NCBI RefSeq assembly: GCF_007858975.2
Contig: NZ_CP042220.2
Location: 930,001-994,000, forward strand
Origin: Dickeya poaceiphila
GTDB taxonomy: Bacteria > Pseudomonadota > Gammaproteobacteria > Enterobacterales > Enterobacteriaceae
DNA length: 64,000 nt
Direction: 5' to 3'
Shown: in pieces, positions 1 to 9,934 of the stretch
Position numbering within the stretch: the stretch's first letter is position 1
How the letters are laid out: every line of letters starts with the position of its first letter
The notes under the pieces: model-generated
Databases searched by the model: none
The model's input: the letters and a program-made list of their open reading frames with translations, nothing else
Told to the model about the DNA's origin: nothing
Position numbers and translations under genes: made by a program

Positions 1-699
1 CGACGTAAACTGCGTATTGGCGCGCTGCGAGGCAACCATTTTAGGCTGGTACTGCGTGAAATTAGTGACCGTGCCGAGGTCGAAACCCGTCTGGCGCTGA
101 TAGCGGCTGGAGGCGTGCCGAATTATTTTGGCAGCCAGCGTTTTGGCCGCGACGGCAATAATCTGGAACAAGCCCGGCGCTGGGCGAATGACGACATTCG
201 GGTCAAGGATCGTAGCAAGCGCAGCTTCTACCTTTCCGCGGTTCGCAGTGAGTTATTTAATCTCATGACCAGCGCGCGTCTGGCGGCTTATGGCGCAACG
301 CAGGTGTTGGCAGGTGATGCGTTGCAACTGACGGGCCGCGGTAGCTGGTTTGTGGCTCAGCCGCAAGAGCTGGCCGAGGTGCAATCGCGTGTGACGGCGG
401 GTGAGTTGCAGATTACCGCCGCGTTGCCGGGGCAGGGGCAGCCAGGCGTGCAAGATCAGGCGCTGGCGTTCGAGCAACAATGCTTGCAGGAGCAGACGCT
501 GCTGTTGTCATTGTTGAGCCGCGAACGGGTGGAAAGTGCCCGCCGCGCTATCATGCTGTATCCGCAAGAGATGCGCTGGTCATGGCTGGATGATGCCACG
601 CTTGAATTACACTTTTGGCTGCCAGCAGGGTGTTTTGCCACCAGCGTGGTGCGCGAACTGTTGCTTGCTGTGCCGCAGGAAGATGCGTGGTCGGCCTGA
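1..699 (+). CDS. truD: tRNA pseudouridine synthase D, C-terminal part
   Basis: The reading frame is open from base 1, so the gene begins before the window; 232 residues are visible. TruD isomerises uridine 13 of tRNA-Glu to pseudouridine. The visible part matches the family at [16 protein letters not shown], near the start of the window, and [16 protein letters not shown] near the C terminus. The catalytic Asp lies upstream, outside the window. The last residues (QEDAWSA) differ from the E. coli ending GDYAHIAE. In E. coli the DNA for that ending overlaps the start of surE, so this change marks the left edge of the surE deletion described separately. The next intact gene is pcm. Confidence 0.95.
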   Translation, partial: RRKLRIGALRGNHFRLVLREISDRAEVETRLALIAAGGVPNYFGSQRFGRDGNNLEQARRWANDDIRVKDRSKRSFYLSAVRSELFNLMTSARLAAYGATQVLAGDALQLTGRGSWFVAQPQELAEVQSRVTAGELQITAALPGQGQPGVQDQALAFEQQCLQEQTLLLSLLSRERVESARRAIMLYPQEMRWSWLDDATLELHFWLPAGCFATSVVRELLLAVPQEDAWSA

Positions 700-825
700 C
701 AGTCGCTAAGTGTTCGGTTTCAGACGCTTGAGTTATTCTGACATAGACGGTCGGTTTTCTTTGCTATCGGAGGACGGAGCGAGTTGATGAAGTGTGCTAA
801 CGCTGGAGCTGGCAAGGGATGGTGA
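683..825 (+). pseudogene. surE: Remnant of excised surE between truD and pcm
   Basis: In E. coli surE overlaps the end of truD and the start of pcm. Here only about 120 bp separate truD and pcm, against roughly 760 bp for a surE gene. An ATGCG at 683-687 sits inside the last truD codons exactly where surE normally starts, but the sequence then diverges. At the other side, 799-825 reads [12 protein letters not shown] in the frame that overlaps pcm as TGG-TGA/ATGGTGA. This is the same geometry as E. coli surE (ending GVGTQW with TGG-TAA). An internal deletion that removed nearly all of surE, leaving both edges, is the simplest reading. The remnant identity rests on position and a few residues, so it is an inference. 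Confidence 0.55.
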
Positions 826-1445
826 ATAAACGCGTGCAAACGCTGCTGGTACAGCTGCGTCAGCAGGGAATTCAGGACGAACGCCTGTTGCAGGCCATGG
901 CTTCGGTTCCCCGCGAACGCTTTGTTGACGAGGCGTTCGAGCACAAAGCCTATGATAACGTCGCCCTGCCGATAGGCTCCGGACAAACCATTTCTCAACC
1001 CTATACCGTAGCCAGAATGACCGAGTTGTTACGCTTGACGCCGGTGTCCCGTGTACTGGAAATTGGCACCGGGTCCGGTTATCAGACAGCAATTCTGGCG
1101 CATCTGGTGCGGCATGTGTTCTCGGTTGAGCGCATTAAGGGCCTACAATGGCAGGCAAAAAGACGCCTCAAACAACTGGATCTGCACAATATCTCCACCC
1201 GGCATGGCGACGGCTGGCAAGGCTGGGCATCCAAAGGGCCGTTCGATGCCATTATTGTCACGGCGGCACCACCGGAGATTCCTGGCGCACTGATGGCGCA
1301 ACTGGATGAGGGCGGCATTATGGTGTTGCCGGTCGGTGAGCAGCAGCAAACATTACAGGTGGTTTTGCACCGCAATGGCGAATTTATCGTCCAGACGGTG
1401 GAAACGGTTCGGTTTGTTCCGCTGGTCAAAGGTGAACTGGCTTGA
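819..1445 (+). CDS. pcm: Protein-L-isoaspartate O-methyltransferase
   Basis: 208 residues, the usual length. Pcm methylates L-isoaspartyl residues that form in ageing proteins and starts their repair; it is cytoplasmic and uses S-adenosylmethionine. The SAM-binding motif [12 protein letters not shown] is at about residues 79-90. The family sequence [21 protein letters not shown] precedes it, and the C terminus [10 protein letters not shown] matches E. coli. The ATG start gives [10 protein letters not shown], aligning with E. coli MVSRRVQALL. It lies in the stationary-phase cluster with nlpD and rpoS. Its usual translationally coupled partner surE is missing, so it may now depend on truD-side transcription or its own signals. 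Confidence 0.97.
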   Translation: MVNKRVQTLLVQLRQQGIQDERLLQAMASVPRERFVDEAFEHKAYDNVALPIGSGQTISQPYTVARMTELLRLTPVSRVLEIGTGSGYQTAILAHLVRHVFSVERIKGLQWQAKRRLKQLDLHNISTRHGDGWQGWASKGPFDAIIVTAAPPEIPGALMAQLDEGGIMVLPVGEQQQTLQVVLHRNGEFIVQTVETVRFVPLVKGELA

Positions 1446-1766
1446 TACCGTTGCACTCGCGGTAATGTATTCGCTGGTAAAACATCCGTCTTTAAAATTT
1501 CAATACAACTGTCTTATGGTGATAACGGATTGATATTGATAGGCTGTGTCCCGTCGTTGTCCGTGTATTAACCCTGTGGTACGGCATGACTGCCAGACAG
1601 ATTCGGTGCGGTATCGCCTGTTTGCGTCAACGAAGAACATGAGCGGTGGTCGCTTTTTCTTTCCTTGTCCCGCATGATCGCCAGTTTTCATCAGGGGGCC
1701 TGAACGGCAATTAACGTCGGGACCGGACAGATTTCGTTATTTTTGGTTATAGGGGGAATTTGGCGC
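1446..1766. other. pcm-nlpD intergenic region, no gene seen
   Basis: About 320 bp with no supported coding region on either strand. By position it should hold the nlpD promoter, but I could not pick one convincing -35/-10 pair. The segment 1751-1758 (AGGGGGAA) is the ribosome binding site of nlpD. Confidence 0.5.
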
Positions 1767-3005
1767 ATGGGAAGCCAAATCGTGAACTGGCGTCAGATCG
1801 CTGTGTGTTCGGTTATTACTCTGGGATTGGCTGGTTGTGCAAACGACAATAATCAGGCAGCCCCGATCAGCAGCGTAGGAGATAACGGCGGGGTAAGCCG
1901 TTCGGGCAGTACGACCGCCTATTCTCCGCCGCCGCGCATTTCCAGCGTGAACAATAACGTGAACAACACAACACAAATCGTTCCTTCGGCGGGTATTAGC
2001 CACCCAGTCAGTGAGGCGCAGATCACCAACCGCGAAGGCAAAATTGTCTATAACCGCAGTTATAACAGCATTCCCAAAGGGAGCTATACCGGCAATAACT
2101 ACACCGTAAAGCGTGGAGACACGTTGTTCTATATCGCCTGGATTACGGGTAATGACTACCGCGAATTGGCGCAGCGCAACAATATTCAGGAGCCTTACAG
2201 CCTGAATGTCGGCCAGACGTTGAATCTCGGCAGTAATATGAATGCCGGAAGCAGCACGCAGGGCATGGCGATTGCCGGTACGCCGACATCGACGACATCA
2301 TCTGTGCCGGTAACGCCGGTGACAAGCAGTCCGTCCAGCAGCAGTGGTCACATGCTGCCTGAAAATGCCGCCAAAGCCTCTGGCGGTGGTCGTATGCTGT
2401 CAGGCAATAATACGGCCAGCAGTAGCGGTCATATGTTGCCAGCGAATGCGGCCGCAGCTGGCGTTGTGTCGCCATCGTCTTCAGCACAAATGCAAACTAC
2501 GCAGGTTGATTCTCAACCAACTAATGCGTATTCTGACGATTCGGGTAAACAGAATGCGGGCGGTAAGATGCTGCCTGCGGCAGGGGCGGCAGCTACGCTT
2601 CCAGCCACCGAACCGACGCAGACCAACACGGCAATTGCTAGTTGGCGTTGGCCTACAGATGGGAAAGTCATAGATAGTTTCTCAGCCTCAGAGGGGGGAA
2701 ATAAAGGGATTGATATCGCCGGCTCACGTGGGCAATCCGTTGTCGCTACCGCATCCGGGCGCGTAGTGTATGCGGGTAATGCGTTACGCGGTTATGGTAA
2801 TCTGATCATCATCAAACATAATGATGATTACCTGAGCGCCTATGCCCATAACGAAACCATGCTGGTCCGGGAACAACAAGAGGTAAAGGCGGGTCAACAA
2901 ATCGCTACCATGGGTAGCACCGGAACCAGTTCAGTACGCTTGCATTTTGAAATTCGTTACAAGGGGAAATCCGTAAACCCGCTGCGTTTTCTTCCGCAGC
3001 GATAA
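1767..3005 (+). CDS. nlpD: Murein hydrolase activator NlpD, lipoprotein
   Basis: 412 residues from the ATG at 1767, which follows AGGGGGAA by eight bases. NlpD is an outer-membrane lipoprotein that activates the amidase AmiC at the division septum. A lipobox LAGC places the acylated Cys at about residue 24. One LysM domain ([19 protein letters not shown]...) lies near residues 111-155. A C-terminal degenerate M23/LytM domain ([11 protein letters not shown] ... [15 protein letters not shown]) spans roughly 300-412. Between them is a Ser/Ala/Gly-rich linker with four repeats of a [GH/GR/GK]ML[PS] motif ([35 protein letters not shown]), longer than in E. coli. In E. coli the main rpoS promoter lies inside nlpD, and the same is likely here. 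Confidence 0.96.
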   Translation: MGSQIVNWRQIAVCSVITLGLAGCANDNNQAAPISSVGDNGGVSRSGSTTAYSPPPRISSVNNNVNNTTQIVPSAGISHPVSEAQITNREGKIVYNRSYNSIPKGSYTGNNYTVKRGDTLFYIAWITGNDYRELAQRNNIQEPYSLNVGQTLNLGSNMNAGSSTQGMAIAGTPTSTTSSVPVTPVTSSPSSSSGHMLPENAAKASGGGRMLSGNNTASSSGHMLPANAAAAGVVSPSSSAQMQTTQVDSQPTNAYSDDSGKQNAGGKMLPAAGAAATLPATEPTQTNTAIASWRWPTDGKVIDSFSASEGGNKGIDIAGSRGQSVVATASGRVVYAGNALRGYGNLIIIKHNDDYLSAYAHNETMLVREQQEVKAGQQIATMGSTGTSSVRLHFEIRYKGKSVNPLRFLPQR

Positions 3006-3058
3006 ATCGGGCAGAGTATTTCGGTATTCTGCCAAGGGATCACGGGTAGGAGCCACTT

Positions 3059-4051
3059 ATGAGCCAAAATACGCTGAAAGTTAACGAGTTGCATGAAGAT
3101 GCTGAATTTGATGAGAATGGAGTCGACGTTTTTGACGACAAAGCGCTGGCAGAGGAAGAAACCGTCGATAGCGATCTACTCGATGAGGAATTGCTCTCGC
3201 AAGGAACTGCACAGCGCGTGCTGGATGCCACTCAGCTCTATTTGGGAGAAATCGGCTACTCGCCTCTGCTGACTGCTGAAGAGGAAGTCTATTTTGCCCG
3301 CCGGGCGCTACGCGGCGATGTTTCTTCTCGCCGCCGTATGATCGAGAGTAACCTGCGGCTGGTGGTGAAGATCGCCCGTCGCTACAACAATCGAGGACTG
3401 GCGCTGCTGGACCTGATTGAAGAGGGGAACCTTGGTCTGATTCGCGCCGTTGAGAAATTTGACCCTGAACGTGGGTTCCGTTTTTCAACTTACGCCACCT
3501 GGTGGATCCGTCAGACCATTGAACGGGCCATCATGAACCAAACCCGCACCATCCGCTTACCTATCCATATCGTCAAAGAACTCAACGTATATCTGCGTAC
3601 TGCACGTGAGCTGTCTCATAAGCTTGACCATGAGCCTAGTGCGGAGGAGATTGCTGAACGGTTGGATAAGCCGGTGGATGACGTTAACCGTATGCTGCGC
3701 CTTAATGAACGTATCACCTCGGTAGATACGCCACTGAGCGGGGATTCGGAAAAGGCGCTGCTGGATATTCTCGCCGACGAGAAAGACAATGGTCCGGAAG
3801 ACACCACGCAGAATAACGATATGAAGCAGAATATTGTTAAGTGGTTGTTTGAACTGAATGCCAAACAGCGCGAAGTGCTGGCCCGCCGCTTTGGGCTACT
3901 AGGATATGAAGCGGCAACGCTGGAAGATGTTGGTCGTGAAATTGGATTAACCCGTGAACGGGTTCGTCAGATTCAGGTGGAAGGGTTGCGTCGCCTGCGC
4001 GAAATCCTGCAGGTACAAGGGTTGGACATCGAAGAACTGTTCCGCGAATAA
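3059..4051 (+). CDS. rpoS: RNA polymerase sigma factor RpoS (sigma-38)
   Basis: 330 residues, the same length as in E. coli. RpoS directs RNA polymerase to stationary-phase and general stress promoters. Visible landmarks are the acidic N terminus ([14 protein letters not shown]), region 1.2 ([19 protein letters not shown]), region 2 ([31 protein letters not shown] then [15 protein letters not shown]), and the region 4 helix-turn-helix ([20 protein letters not shown]). The start ATG follows TAGGAG. It lies 53 bp after nlpD. The downstream neighbour is proS on the other strand; mutS, which often accompanies rpoS, is not present here. Confidence 0.98.
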   Translation: MSQNTLKVNELHEDAEFDENGVDVFDDKALAEEETVDSDLLDEELLSQGTAQRVLDATQLYLGEIGYSPLLTAEEEVYFARRALRGDVSSRRRMIESNLRLVVKIARRYNNRGLALLDLIEEGNLGLIRAVEKFDPERGFRFSTYATWWIRQTIERAIMNQTRTIRLPIHIVKELNVYLRTARELSHKLDHEPSAEEIAERLDKPVDDVNRMLRLNERITSVDTPLSGDSEKALLDILADEKDNGPEDTTQNNDMKQNIVKWLFELNAKQREVLARRFGLLGYEAATLEDVGREIGLTRERVRQIQVEGLRRLREILQVQGLDIEELFRE

Positions 4052-4075
4052 CACCTACAATAGTTAACATGGCGC

Positions 4076-4106
4076 AAAAAAATGGTGGGTTGCCCCACCA
4101 TTTTTT
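4076..4106. terminator. Bidirectional terminator between rpoS and proS
   Basis: Inverted repeat AAATGGTGGG-ttgc-CCCACCATTT flanked by A-runs on the left and T-runs on the right. It can end transcription of rpoS (+) and proS (-), which converge here. Confidence 0.88.
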
Positions 4107-4128
4107 ATATCTGCAATCGCTTCGTTTG

Positions 4129-5847
4129 TTATCGGGTACACTGAGACAGCAGGAACTCGACGATGTCGCCGGCCTTGATCATCTCTTTTTCGCCTTTACG
4201 GCGGTGCTTGTATTCAATCTCGTCGTTGTCAAGATTGCGATCGCCGATCACGATAGTGTGCGGAATACCAATCAGCTCCATGTCAGCAAACATGACGCCG
4301 GGACGCTCTTTACGATCATCCAGCAGTACATCAATGCCATTAGCACGTAATTGCTGATAGATGTTCTCGGCCACTTCCTGTACACGGAAGGACTTATGCA
4401 TGTTCATCGGCAGAATGGCGACCTGGAACGGTGCAATAGCGTCAGGCCAGATAATACCGCGGTCATCATGGTTCTGTTCAATGGCGGCGGCAATGACGCG
4501 TGTGACACCAATGCCATAGCAACCCATCGTCAGGATTTGGTTGCGGCCATCTTCGCCCTGCACCGTTGCTTTTAACGCTTCGGAGTATTTGTTGCCCAGT
4601 TGGAAGATGTGACCTACTTCAATACCGCGCTTGATAAGCAGCGTACCTTTGCCGTCAGGGCTGCGATCACCTTCTACTACGTTGCGGATATCCGCAACCT
4701 GCGGCAGTGCAACGTCGCGTTCCCAGTTGATGCCGAAGTAATGCTTACCATCAATGTTGGCACCGGCGCTGAAATCGCTCATGGCCGCCACTGTTCGGTC
4801 AACGACAACCGGTAGTGGCAGATTTACCGGTCCCAGTGAACCTGGGCCTGCTTTCACAGCGGCACGGATTTCATCTTCGGTAGCAAAGGTCAACGGGCTG
4901 GCAACCTGCGTCAGTTTTTCCGCTTTGACTTCGTTTAGTTCGTGATCGCCACGTACCAGCAACGCAATCAGTTTATGGCCACTCTCTTCGCTCGCTTTCA
5001 CCAGCAGGGTCTTAACGGTTTTTTCCACGGGCACGTTGAACTGTTCGACCAGCTCGGCGATGGTTTTGGCGTTCGGGGTATCCACCAGCGTCATGGCTTG
5101 AGTCGGTGTCGCTCGGTCATTCTCCGGTGCGACAGCTTCAGCCAGCTCAATATTGGCGGCGTAATCCGACTCAGTGGAGAACACGATGTCATCTTCACCG
5201 CTGCTGGCCAGCACCTGGAATTCGTGTGAGGCATTGCCGCCGATCGAGCCGGTATCAGCCTGTACCGGGCGGAAATCGAGGTCCATCCGGCTGAAAATCT
5301 TGCTGTAGGCCGCGTACATGGCATCGTAAGTGACCTGCAGCGATTCCTGAGTGGTATGGAACGAATAAGCATCCTTCATCAGGAACTCGCGGGCACGCAT
5401 CACGCCAAAACGTGGGCGAACTTCGTCGCGGAATTTAGTCTGGATCTGGTAGAAATTCAGCGGTAACTGTTTGTAGGAGCTGATTTCGTTACGAATCAAG
5501 TCCGTGATAACTTCTTCATGCGTCGGGCCGAGCACAAACGGACGGTCACCACGGTCAACAAAGCGCAGTAATTCCGGACCATATTGTTCCCAACGGCCAC
5601 TTTCCTGCCACAGGTCGGCGGGTTGAACCACCGGCATCGAAATTTCGATGGCACCGGCGTTGTTCATTTCCTCACGCACGATATTTTCGACTTTTTTTAG
5701 CACTCGTAATCCGGTTGGCAGCCAGGTATAGAGTCCGGAGGCCAGTTTACGAATCATCCCGGCACGCAGCATCAGCTGATGACTGATGACTTCGGCATCG
5801 GCGGGCGTCTCCTTCAGCGTGGAGAGCATGTATTGACTTGTACGCAT
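4129..5847 (-). CDS. proS: Prolyl-tRNA synthetase
   Basis: 572 residues. ProS is a class II cytoplasmic enzyme that attaches proline to tRNA-Pro. The frame extends upstream, but the ATG at 5847 gives [15 protein letters not shown], the standard family start. Class II motifs are seen at the N-terminal third ([37 protein letters not shown]). The bacterial-type INS editing domain fills about residues 220-400, and the C-terminal anticodon-binding domain follows ([45 protein letters not shown]). It is followed in genome order by trmO and rcsF, as in E. coli. Confidence 0.97.
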   Translation of the reverse strand: MRTSQYMLSTLKETPADAEVISHQLMLRAGMIRKLASGLYTWLPTGLRVLKKVENIVREEMNNAGAIEISMPVVQPADLWQESGRWEQYGPELLRFVDRGDRPFVLGPTHEEVITDLIRNEISSYKQLPLNFYQIQTKFRDEVRPRFGVMRAREFLMKDAYSFHTTQESLQVTYDAMYAAYSKIFSRMDLDFRPVQADTGSIGGNASHEFQVLASSGEDDIVFSTESDYAANIELAEAVAPENDRATPTQAMTLVDTPNAKTIAELVEQFNVPVEKTVKTLLVKASEESGHKLIALLVRGDHELNEVKAEKLTQVASPLTFATEDEIRAAVKAGPGSLGPVNLPLPVVVDRTVAAMSDFSAGANIDGKHYFGINWERDVALPQVADIRNVVEGDRSPDGKGTLLIKRGIEVGHIFQLGNKYSEALKATVQGEDGRNQILTMGCYGIGVTRVIAAAIEQNHDDRGIIWPDAIAPFQVAILPMNMHKSFRVQEVAENIYQQLRANGIDVLLDDRKERPGVMFADMELIGIPHTIVIGDRNLDNDEIEYKHRRKGEKEMIKAGDIVEFLLSQCTR

Positions 5848-5963
5848 GATGTTTTGAGTTCCGTCAGAACAAATAAATAGCATTAACCACAACGTGGTTC
5901 AGGCAGAAAAAGTGGTTCAGTTTACCAGTGTGGGCGGCTCCCCAAAAGGCGCTGCCGCGTTTT

Positions 5964-6671
5964 TTAACCGGCATCAAGGCTGATGACTTCTGTTTGCCCA
6001 TCAGTTACATGCCATTTGACATTAAATTCCAGCAACCGTGCGGCATAAATCTTGGAGTCATCTTCCCCTTTGCGGTAAGCCGGGCGGGGGTCTTGCGCTA
6101 ACACTTGGGTAATAAAACGTCGCAAATGAGGGTGATTGTATTGCTGCTCAGCCAGTTGTTGCTCAGCTACCACGGAAAAATGAACGGGCATGTCGGCTTC
6201 TGGGGCTAACTGTGCAAAACCGGCGTGCGCCTGTGGCTGGCTTTCCGCAAACGGCAAATAGGGCTTGATATCGATGACGGGCGTGCCATCCACCAGGTCC
6301 AGACTCCCCAATTCCAGTATCACGCCATCTCGCGTTGTGCGTACCGCTTTGAGTTCAACCAGCGACATACCTATCGGGTTAGGGCGAAACGTTGAACGGG
6401 TAGCAAACACTCCGATGCGGGTATTACCGCCCAAACGAGGTGGCCTGACTGTTGGTCGCCAGCCTGCCGAGGCTGTCTGGTGGAAAATGAACAGCAACCA
6501 CAGGTGGCTGAAGTTTTCGAGTCCGCGCACGGTTTCGGGTTGGTCATAGGGCGAGAGGAGATGTAACTCCCCGCCGCCATCCTTAATCAGACCGGGTTGC
6601 CGAGGGACGGCAAATTTTTCTTTGTAAGGCGAACGAATTACGCCGATCTGATTAAAGCAAAATTGGCTCAT
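5964..6671 (-). CDS. trmO: tRNA (adenine(37)-N6)-methyltransferase TrmO
   Basis: 235 residues with ATG at 6671 giving MSQFCFNQIGVIRSPYKEKFAVPRQPG, which matches the E. coli N terminus; longer upstream starts are not supported. TrmO (formerly TsaA/YaeB) adds the N6-methyl group to t6A37 of tRNA-Thr(GGU). Its signature PRLGGNTRIGVFATRSTFRPNPIGMS is in the first half of the protein, and YLPFAES and AQDPRPAYRKG follow. The start codon overlaps the stop codon of rcsF by four bases (6668-6671), so the two genes are translationally coupled. Confidence 0.95.
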   Translation of the reverse strand: MSQFCFNQIGVIRSPYKEKFAVPRQPGLIKDGGGELHLLSPYDQPETVRGLENFSHLWLLFIFHQTASAGWRPTVRPPRLGGNTRIGVFATRSTFRPNPIGMSLVELKAVRTTRDGVILELGSLDLVDGTPVIDIKPYLPFAESQPQAHAGFAQLAPEADMPVHFSVVAEQQLAEQQYNHPHLRRFITQVLAQDPRPAYRKGEDDSKIYAARLLEFNVKWHVTDGQTEVISLDAG

Positions 6672-7075
6672 TGCGCGGAAACTTTCAGTGCGGTGCCCTG
6701 ACAAACAGCCTGACGGTAACATCCTGCTGCGTTGCTGATGATCTGGCAATCATGCAATAGTACGGCATTGGCTTTCATTGTAGTGGCGCGAGTTTGCATC
6801 TTTCTACGAGCCGATGGAATGCTGGGAGGTGTATCCTGCGCGCTTGATTGACAGGATGAGCCGGATACTTCGCCCATATCACGGAACGGTTTGCCTACCA
6901 GTTCTTCAGCGCTTTTATACAGAACCGCAGGAGCCGGATGCGTGACCGGTTTTGGTTTCGGTGGCGCTTCCATTGCTGCCGCGGTTTGCGGTTGGGGTGC
7001 TGGTGCCGCGGGCTTGTGCAGCAAGGAACATCCTGTTAGCGACAGCGCCAACAGTAGAACAGGTACAGCACGCAT
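6668..7075 (-). CDS. rcsF: Outer-membrane lipoprotein RcsF, envelope stress sensor
   Basis: 135 residues. RcsF senses lipopolysaccharide and peptidoglycan damage and activates the Rcs phosphorelay through IgaA. The signal peptide ends in a lipobox LTGC (Cys at about residue 16). A proline/alanine-rich stretch follows (KPAAPAPQPQ...PPKPKPVTHPAPA), then the C-terminal domain with four cysteines (SSC, HDC, AGC, AVC), as expected for its two nonconsecutive disulfides. It is upstream of, and overlaps, trmO. Confidence 0.95.
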   Translation of the reverse strand: MRAVPVLLLALSLTGCSLLHKPAAPAPQPQTAAAMEAPPKPKPVTHPAPAVLYKSAEELVGKPFRDMGEVSGSSCQSSAQDTPPSIPSARRKMQTRATTMKANAVLLHDCQIISNAAGCYRQAVCQGTALKVSAQ

Positions 7076-7134
7076 AAATTTTCCTCTGGCTTGGATAAAG
7101 AGCGGTTATTGAAGCAAGCAATACAGAAAATAAC

Positions 7135-7156
7135 AAGACGGGCCGATGCCCGTCTT
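7135..7156 (-). terminator. Terminator after metQ
   Basis: On the minus strand AAGACGGGC-atcg-GCCCGTCTT is followed by a T-containing run. It sits between the metQ stop and rcsF, ending the metNIQ operon. Confidence 0.8.
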
Positions 7157-7189
7157 TCATCACGTTTGTGCAAGAAAGTAAGTATTAAC

Positions 7190-8005
7190 TTACCAGCCTT
7201 TCACTGCACCACCGTTAAATATTTTCTGCGCCGCCTGGTTTACTTCATCAGACTGGTAAGCTTTGACGAATTTTTTCACGTTTTCGGCGTCTTTGTTGTC
7301 TTCACGTGCAACCAGCAGGTTAACATACGGCGAGTCTTTTGCTTCCACGAACAAGCCGTCTTTGGTTGGGGTCAGGTTGATCTGGCTCGCGTAGGTGGTA
7401 TTGATGATGGCCAGAGCAATCTGATCGTCATCCAGAGAACGTGGCAATTGCGGGGCTTCCAGTTCGACCAGTTTCAGGTTTTTCGGGTTTTCAATCACAT
7501 CCAGCGCGGTCGGTAACAGGCCAACATTGTCTTTCAGTTTGATCAATCCCACTTTCTGCAGCAGCAGTAGTGAACGGCCAAGGTTAGTTGGGTCGTTTGG
7601 CAGGGCGATTTGAGCGCCATTTTGCAGATCATTCAGTGATTTTATTTTTTTTGAGTAACCTGCGATCGGATACACAAAAGTGTTGCCGACAGACACCAGC
7701 TTGTAGCCGCGATCTTTGATCTGTTGGTCAAGATACGGTTTGTGTTGGAAGGCGTTCAGATCAATATCGCCTTTGCTCAGCGCTTCGTTCGGCAGCACGT
7801 AGTCATTAAAGGTAACCAGTTCAACATCCAGACCGTATTTTTCCTTGGCTACTTTCTGCGCGACTTCTGCCACCTGCTGTTCGGCGCCAACAATGACGCC
7901 GACTTTAATGTGGTTAGGGTTTTTCTGCTCCTGACCGCATCCCGCCAGTGCCAGCGCACCAATCAACGCACCAACAGCAGCGAGAGATTTCAATTTAATT
8001 GCCAT
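7190..8005 (-). CDS. metQ: D-methionine ABC transporter, substrate-binding lipoprotein
   Basis: 271 residues with signal peptide and lipobox LAGC (Cys about residue 23). MetQ captures L- and D-methionine for the MetNI importer. Family stretches are NHIKVGVIVGAEQQVAEVAQKVAKEKYGLDVELVTFNDYV and DLNAFQHKPYLDQQ in the N-terminal half, and INTTYASQINLTPTKDG in the C-terminal half. It is the last gene of metNIQ, 71 bp after metI, on the minus strand. The MetJ-box promoter upstream of metN should control it. Confidence 0.96.
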   Translation of the reverse strand: MAIKLKSLAAVGALIGALALAGCGQEQKNPNHIKVGVIVGAEQQVAEVAQKVAKEKYGLDVELVTFNDYVLPNEALSKGDIDLNAFQHKPYLDQQIKDRGYKLVSVGNTFVYPIAGYSKKIKSLNDLQNGAQIALPNDPTNLGRSLLLLQKVGLIKLKDNVGLLPTALDVIENPKNLKLVELEAPQLPRSLDDDQIALAIINTTYASQINLTPTKDGLFVEAKDSPYVNLLVAREDNKDAENVKKFVKAYQSDEVNQAAQKIFNGGAVKGW

Positions 8006-8076
8006 TTTTTACCTCTGTTTAATGTTTTAACCTGCATCAAAGAATAGAAGAATAACAGACGCGATGATAATTCCCG

Positions 8077-8730
8077 TTATTTGTGGGTAACCGCGTGAAC
8101 AGCCCTGTCACCAACGAATTGAATGAGATAAACCAGCACCACCAGCAGGACCAGGACGGTATTCATCACGGTAGCGTTATAGCCGACATAACCATACTGA
8201 TAGCCGATCTGCCCCAGACCACCGGCACCGACCGCACCGCCCATGGCTGAATAACCTACCAACGTAATCAAGGTAATCGTCGCGGCATTGAGCAGACCGG
8301 GCAGTGCTTCGGGGAGCAGAATCTTACGGATAATCTGCATCGGGGTAGCGCCCATCGCACGTGCCGCCTCAATCAATCCGGTTGGAATTTCCAGCAGGGC
8401 GTTTTCTACCATACGGGCGATAAACGGCGCTGCACCTACCGTCAACGGTACAATCGCAGCCTGTAAGCCAATCGCGGTTCCTACAATTATCCGTGTGAAC
8501 GGAATCATCCACACTAATAAAATAATGAAGGGGATCGAACGGAAAATATTTACCAGAGCGGAAATACTGCGGTAGAGCTTGGGGTTGGCGATAATCTGCC
8601 CTGGCCGGGTGATGTACAAAAGCACGCCGATAGGCAAACCCAGCACAAAGCCGAAAAAGCCGGAAACGAAAGTCATAACTACGGTTTCCCATACGCCGCG
8701 GGCAAGCAACCAGATCATGGCTTCAGACAT
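8077..8730 (-). CDS. metI: D-methionine ABC transporter, permease
   Basis: 217 residues from ATG at 8730 ([17 protein letters not shown]), equal to the E. coli protein; the open frame upstream overlaps metN in another phase and is not used. It is an inner-membrane permease with about five membrane segments. The coupling helix motif [25 protein letters not shown] faces the MetN ATPase. It starts within the last eight bases of metN, implying coupled translation. Confidence 0.96.
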   Translation of the reverse strand: MSEAMIWLLARGVWETVVMTFVSGFFGFVLGLPIGVLLYITRPGQIIANPKLYRSISALVNIFRSIPFIILLVWMIPFTRIIVGTAIGLQAAIVPLTVGAAPFIARMVENALLEIPTGLIEAARAMGATPMQIIRKILLPEALPGLLNAATITLITLVGYSAMGGAVGAGGLGQIGYQYGYVGYNATVMNTVLVLLVVLVYLIQFVGDRAVHAVTHK

Positions 8731-9754
8731 AACCCAATACCTCAATATTGACATGATGTTGCTGCAAAAATGCGATAGCTGCCTGAGTGTCGGTTTCCTG
8801 CCCGTGCATTTCGGCCAGCATGATGCCGAATTTAACGCCGCCGGCATAATCCATCTGCGCACTGATGATGTTGTTGTTGACGTTGAATTTCCGGGCCACT
8901 TCGGACAGTAACGGTGCGTCAACCGACTGACCGGTAAATTCCATTCGCAGCAGCGGCACGCTATCCTGACGAGGCGTCGTTGATAGCCGTTGCTGATAGT
9001 CATCTGGAATATCCAGATGTAGAGTGGACTGGATGAACTTCTGCGCCAGCGGCGTTTTCGGGTGTGAGAACACCTCGCTTACCGTATCTTGCTCAATCAG
9101 CTTTCCGTCACTGATAACTGCCACCTGGTCACAAATACGCTTGACCACATCCATCTCATGCGTAATCAGTAGAATGGTCAGGCCCAGTCGACGATTAATA
9201 TCTTTCAGTAATTCAAGAATAGAACGCGTGGTGGCTGGGTCCAGCGCGCTGGTGGCCTCATCGCACAGCAATACTTTGGGATTGCTTGCCAGCGCACGAG
9301 CAATAGCAACGCGTTGTTTTTGCCCTCCAGACAGATTGGCTGGGTAGGCATCATGCTTTTCGGCCAGTCCGACCAAATCCAGCAACTGATGCACTCGCTG
9401 CTTGATTTCAGATGCTGGCGTGTTATCCAGTTCTAACGGCAGCGCCACGTTGCCGAATACGGTACGTGAAGATAACAAATTGAAATGTTGGAAAATCATC
9501 CCGATTTGGCGGCGGGTACGCGTCAATTGGCTTCCCGACAGGCTCATCAGATCTTTCCCGTCGATAAGTACTTTCCCCTGAGTCGGTCTTTCCAGAAGAT
9601 TCACGCAACGAATCAAGGTGCTTTTACCTGCGCCCGATGCGCCAATTACGCCATAAATCTGGCCAGCAGGAACACGTAATGTCACATCATCAAGCGCGGT
9701 GACGACGCGTTCCTTTTGCTGAAAAACCTTTGTAATATTAATCAGTTCAATCAT
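8723..9754 (-). CDS. metN: D-methionine ABC transporter, ATP-binding protein
   Basis: 343 residues. ATG at 9754 ([11 protein letters not shown]) matches the E. coli start; an in-frame ATG four codons earlier is less likely. The Walker A is GASGAGKST (about residue 38), the signature [15 protein letters not shown] (about 140), and Walker [14 protein letters not shown]; the H-loop [10 protein letters not shown] has its His. The C-terminal ACT-like C2 domain ([21 protein letters not shown]) is where methionine binds to inhibit transport in E. coli. It is the first gene of metNIQ. Confidence 0.97.
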   Translation of the reverse strand: MIELINITKVFQQKERVVTALDDVTLRVPAGQIYGVIGASGAGKSTLIRCVNLLERPTQGKVLIDGKDLMSLSGSQLTRTRRQIGMIFQHFNLLSSRTVFGNVALPLELDNTPASEIKQRVHQLLDLVGLAEKHDAYPANLSGGQKQRVAIARALASNPKVLLCDEATSALDPATTRSILELLKDINRRLGLTILLITHEMDVVKRICDQVAVISDGKLIEQDTVSEVFSHPKTPLAQKFIQSTLHLDIPDDYQQRLSTTPRQDSVPLLRMEFTGQSVDAPLLSEVARKFNVNNNIISAQMDYAGGVKFGIMLAEMHGQETDTQAAIAFLQQHHVNIEVLGYV

Positions 9755-9820
9755 AAGTTTTATCAAGAATGACGATGGCCGGATTTAGGAGCCGTGATGT
9801 TCCGACCCAATGTGAAGGGG

Positions 9821-9849
9821 ATGTTAAGGCGTCTAGACGTCTAAGTCAA
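9821..9849 (-). promoter_or_regulatory. metNIQ promoter with two MetJ boxes
   Basis: On the minus strand TTGACT (9844-9849) and TAACAT (9821-9826) are separated by 17 bp. The spacer contains two adjacent MetJ boxes, AGGCGTCT (9827-9834) and AGACGTCT (9835-9842), of which the second is a perfect consensus. MetJ with SAM binds tandem 8-bp boxes, so repression by methionine is expected. The next eight bases (9843-9850) match poorly. Confidence 0.88.
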
Positions 9850-9934
9850 TCAAGATCCCGCAAGGATGGCATTCTCCCTTATGATGAAAACATGCAATAC
9901 TAAGCACAATTTATGCCATCAGGAGCAAAGGTAA

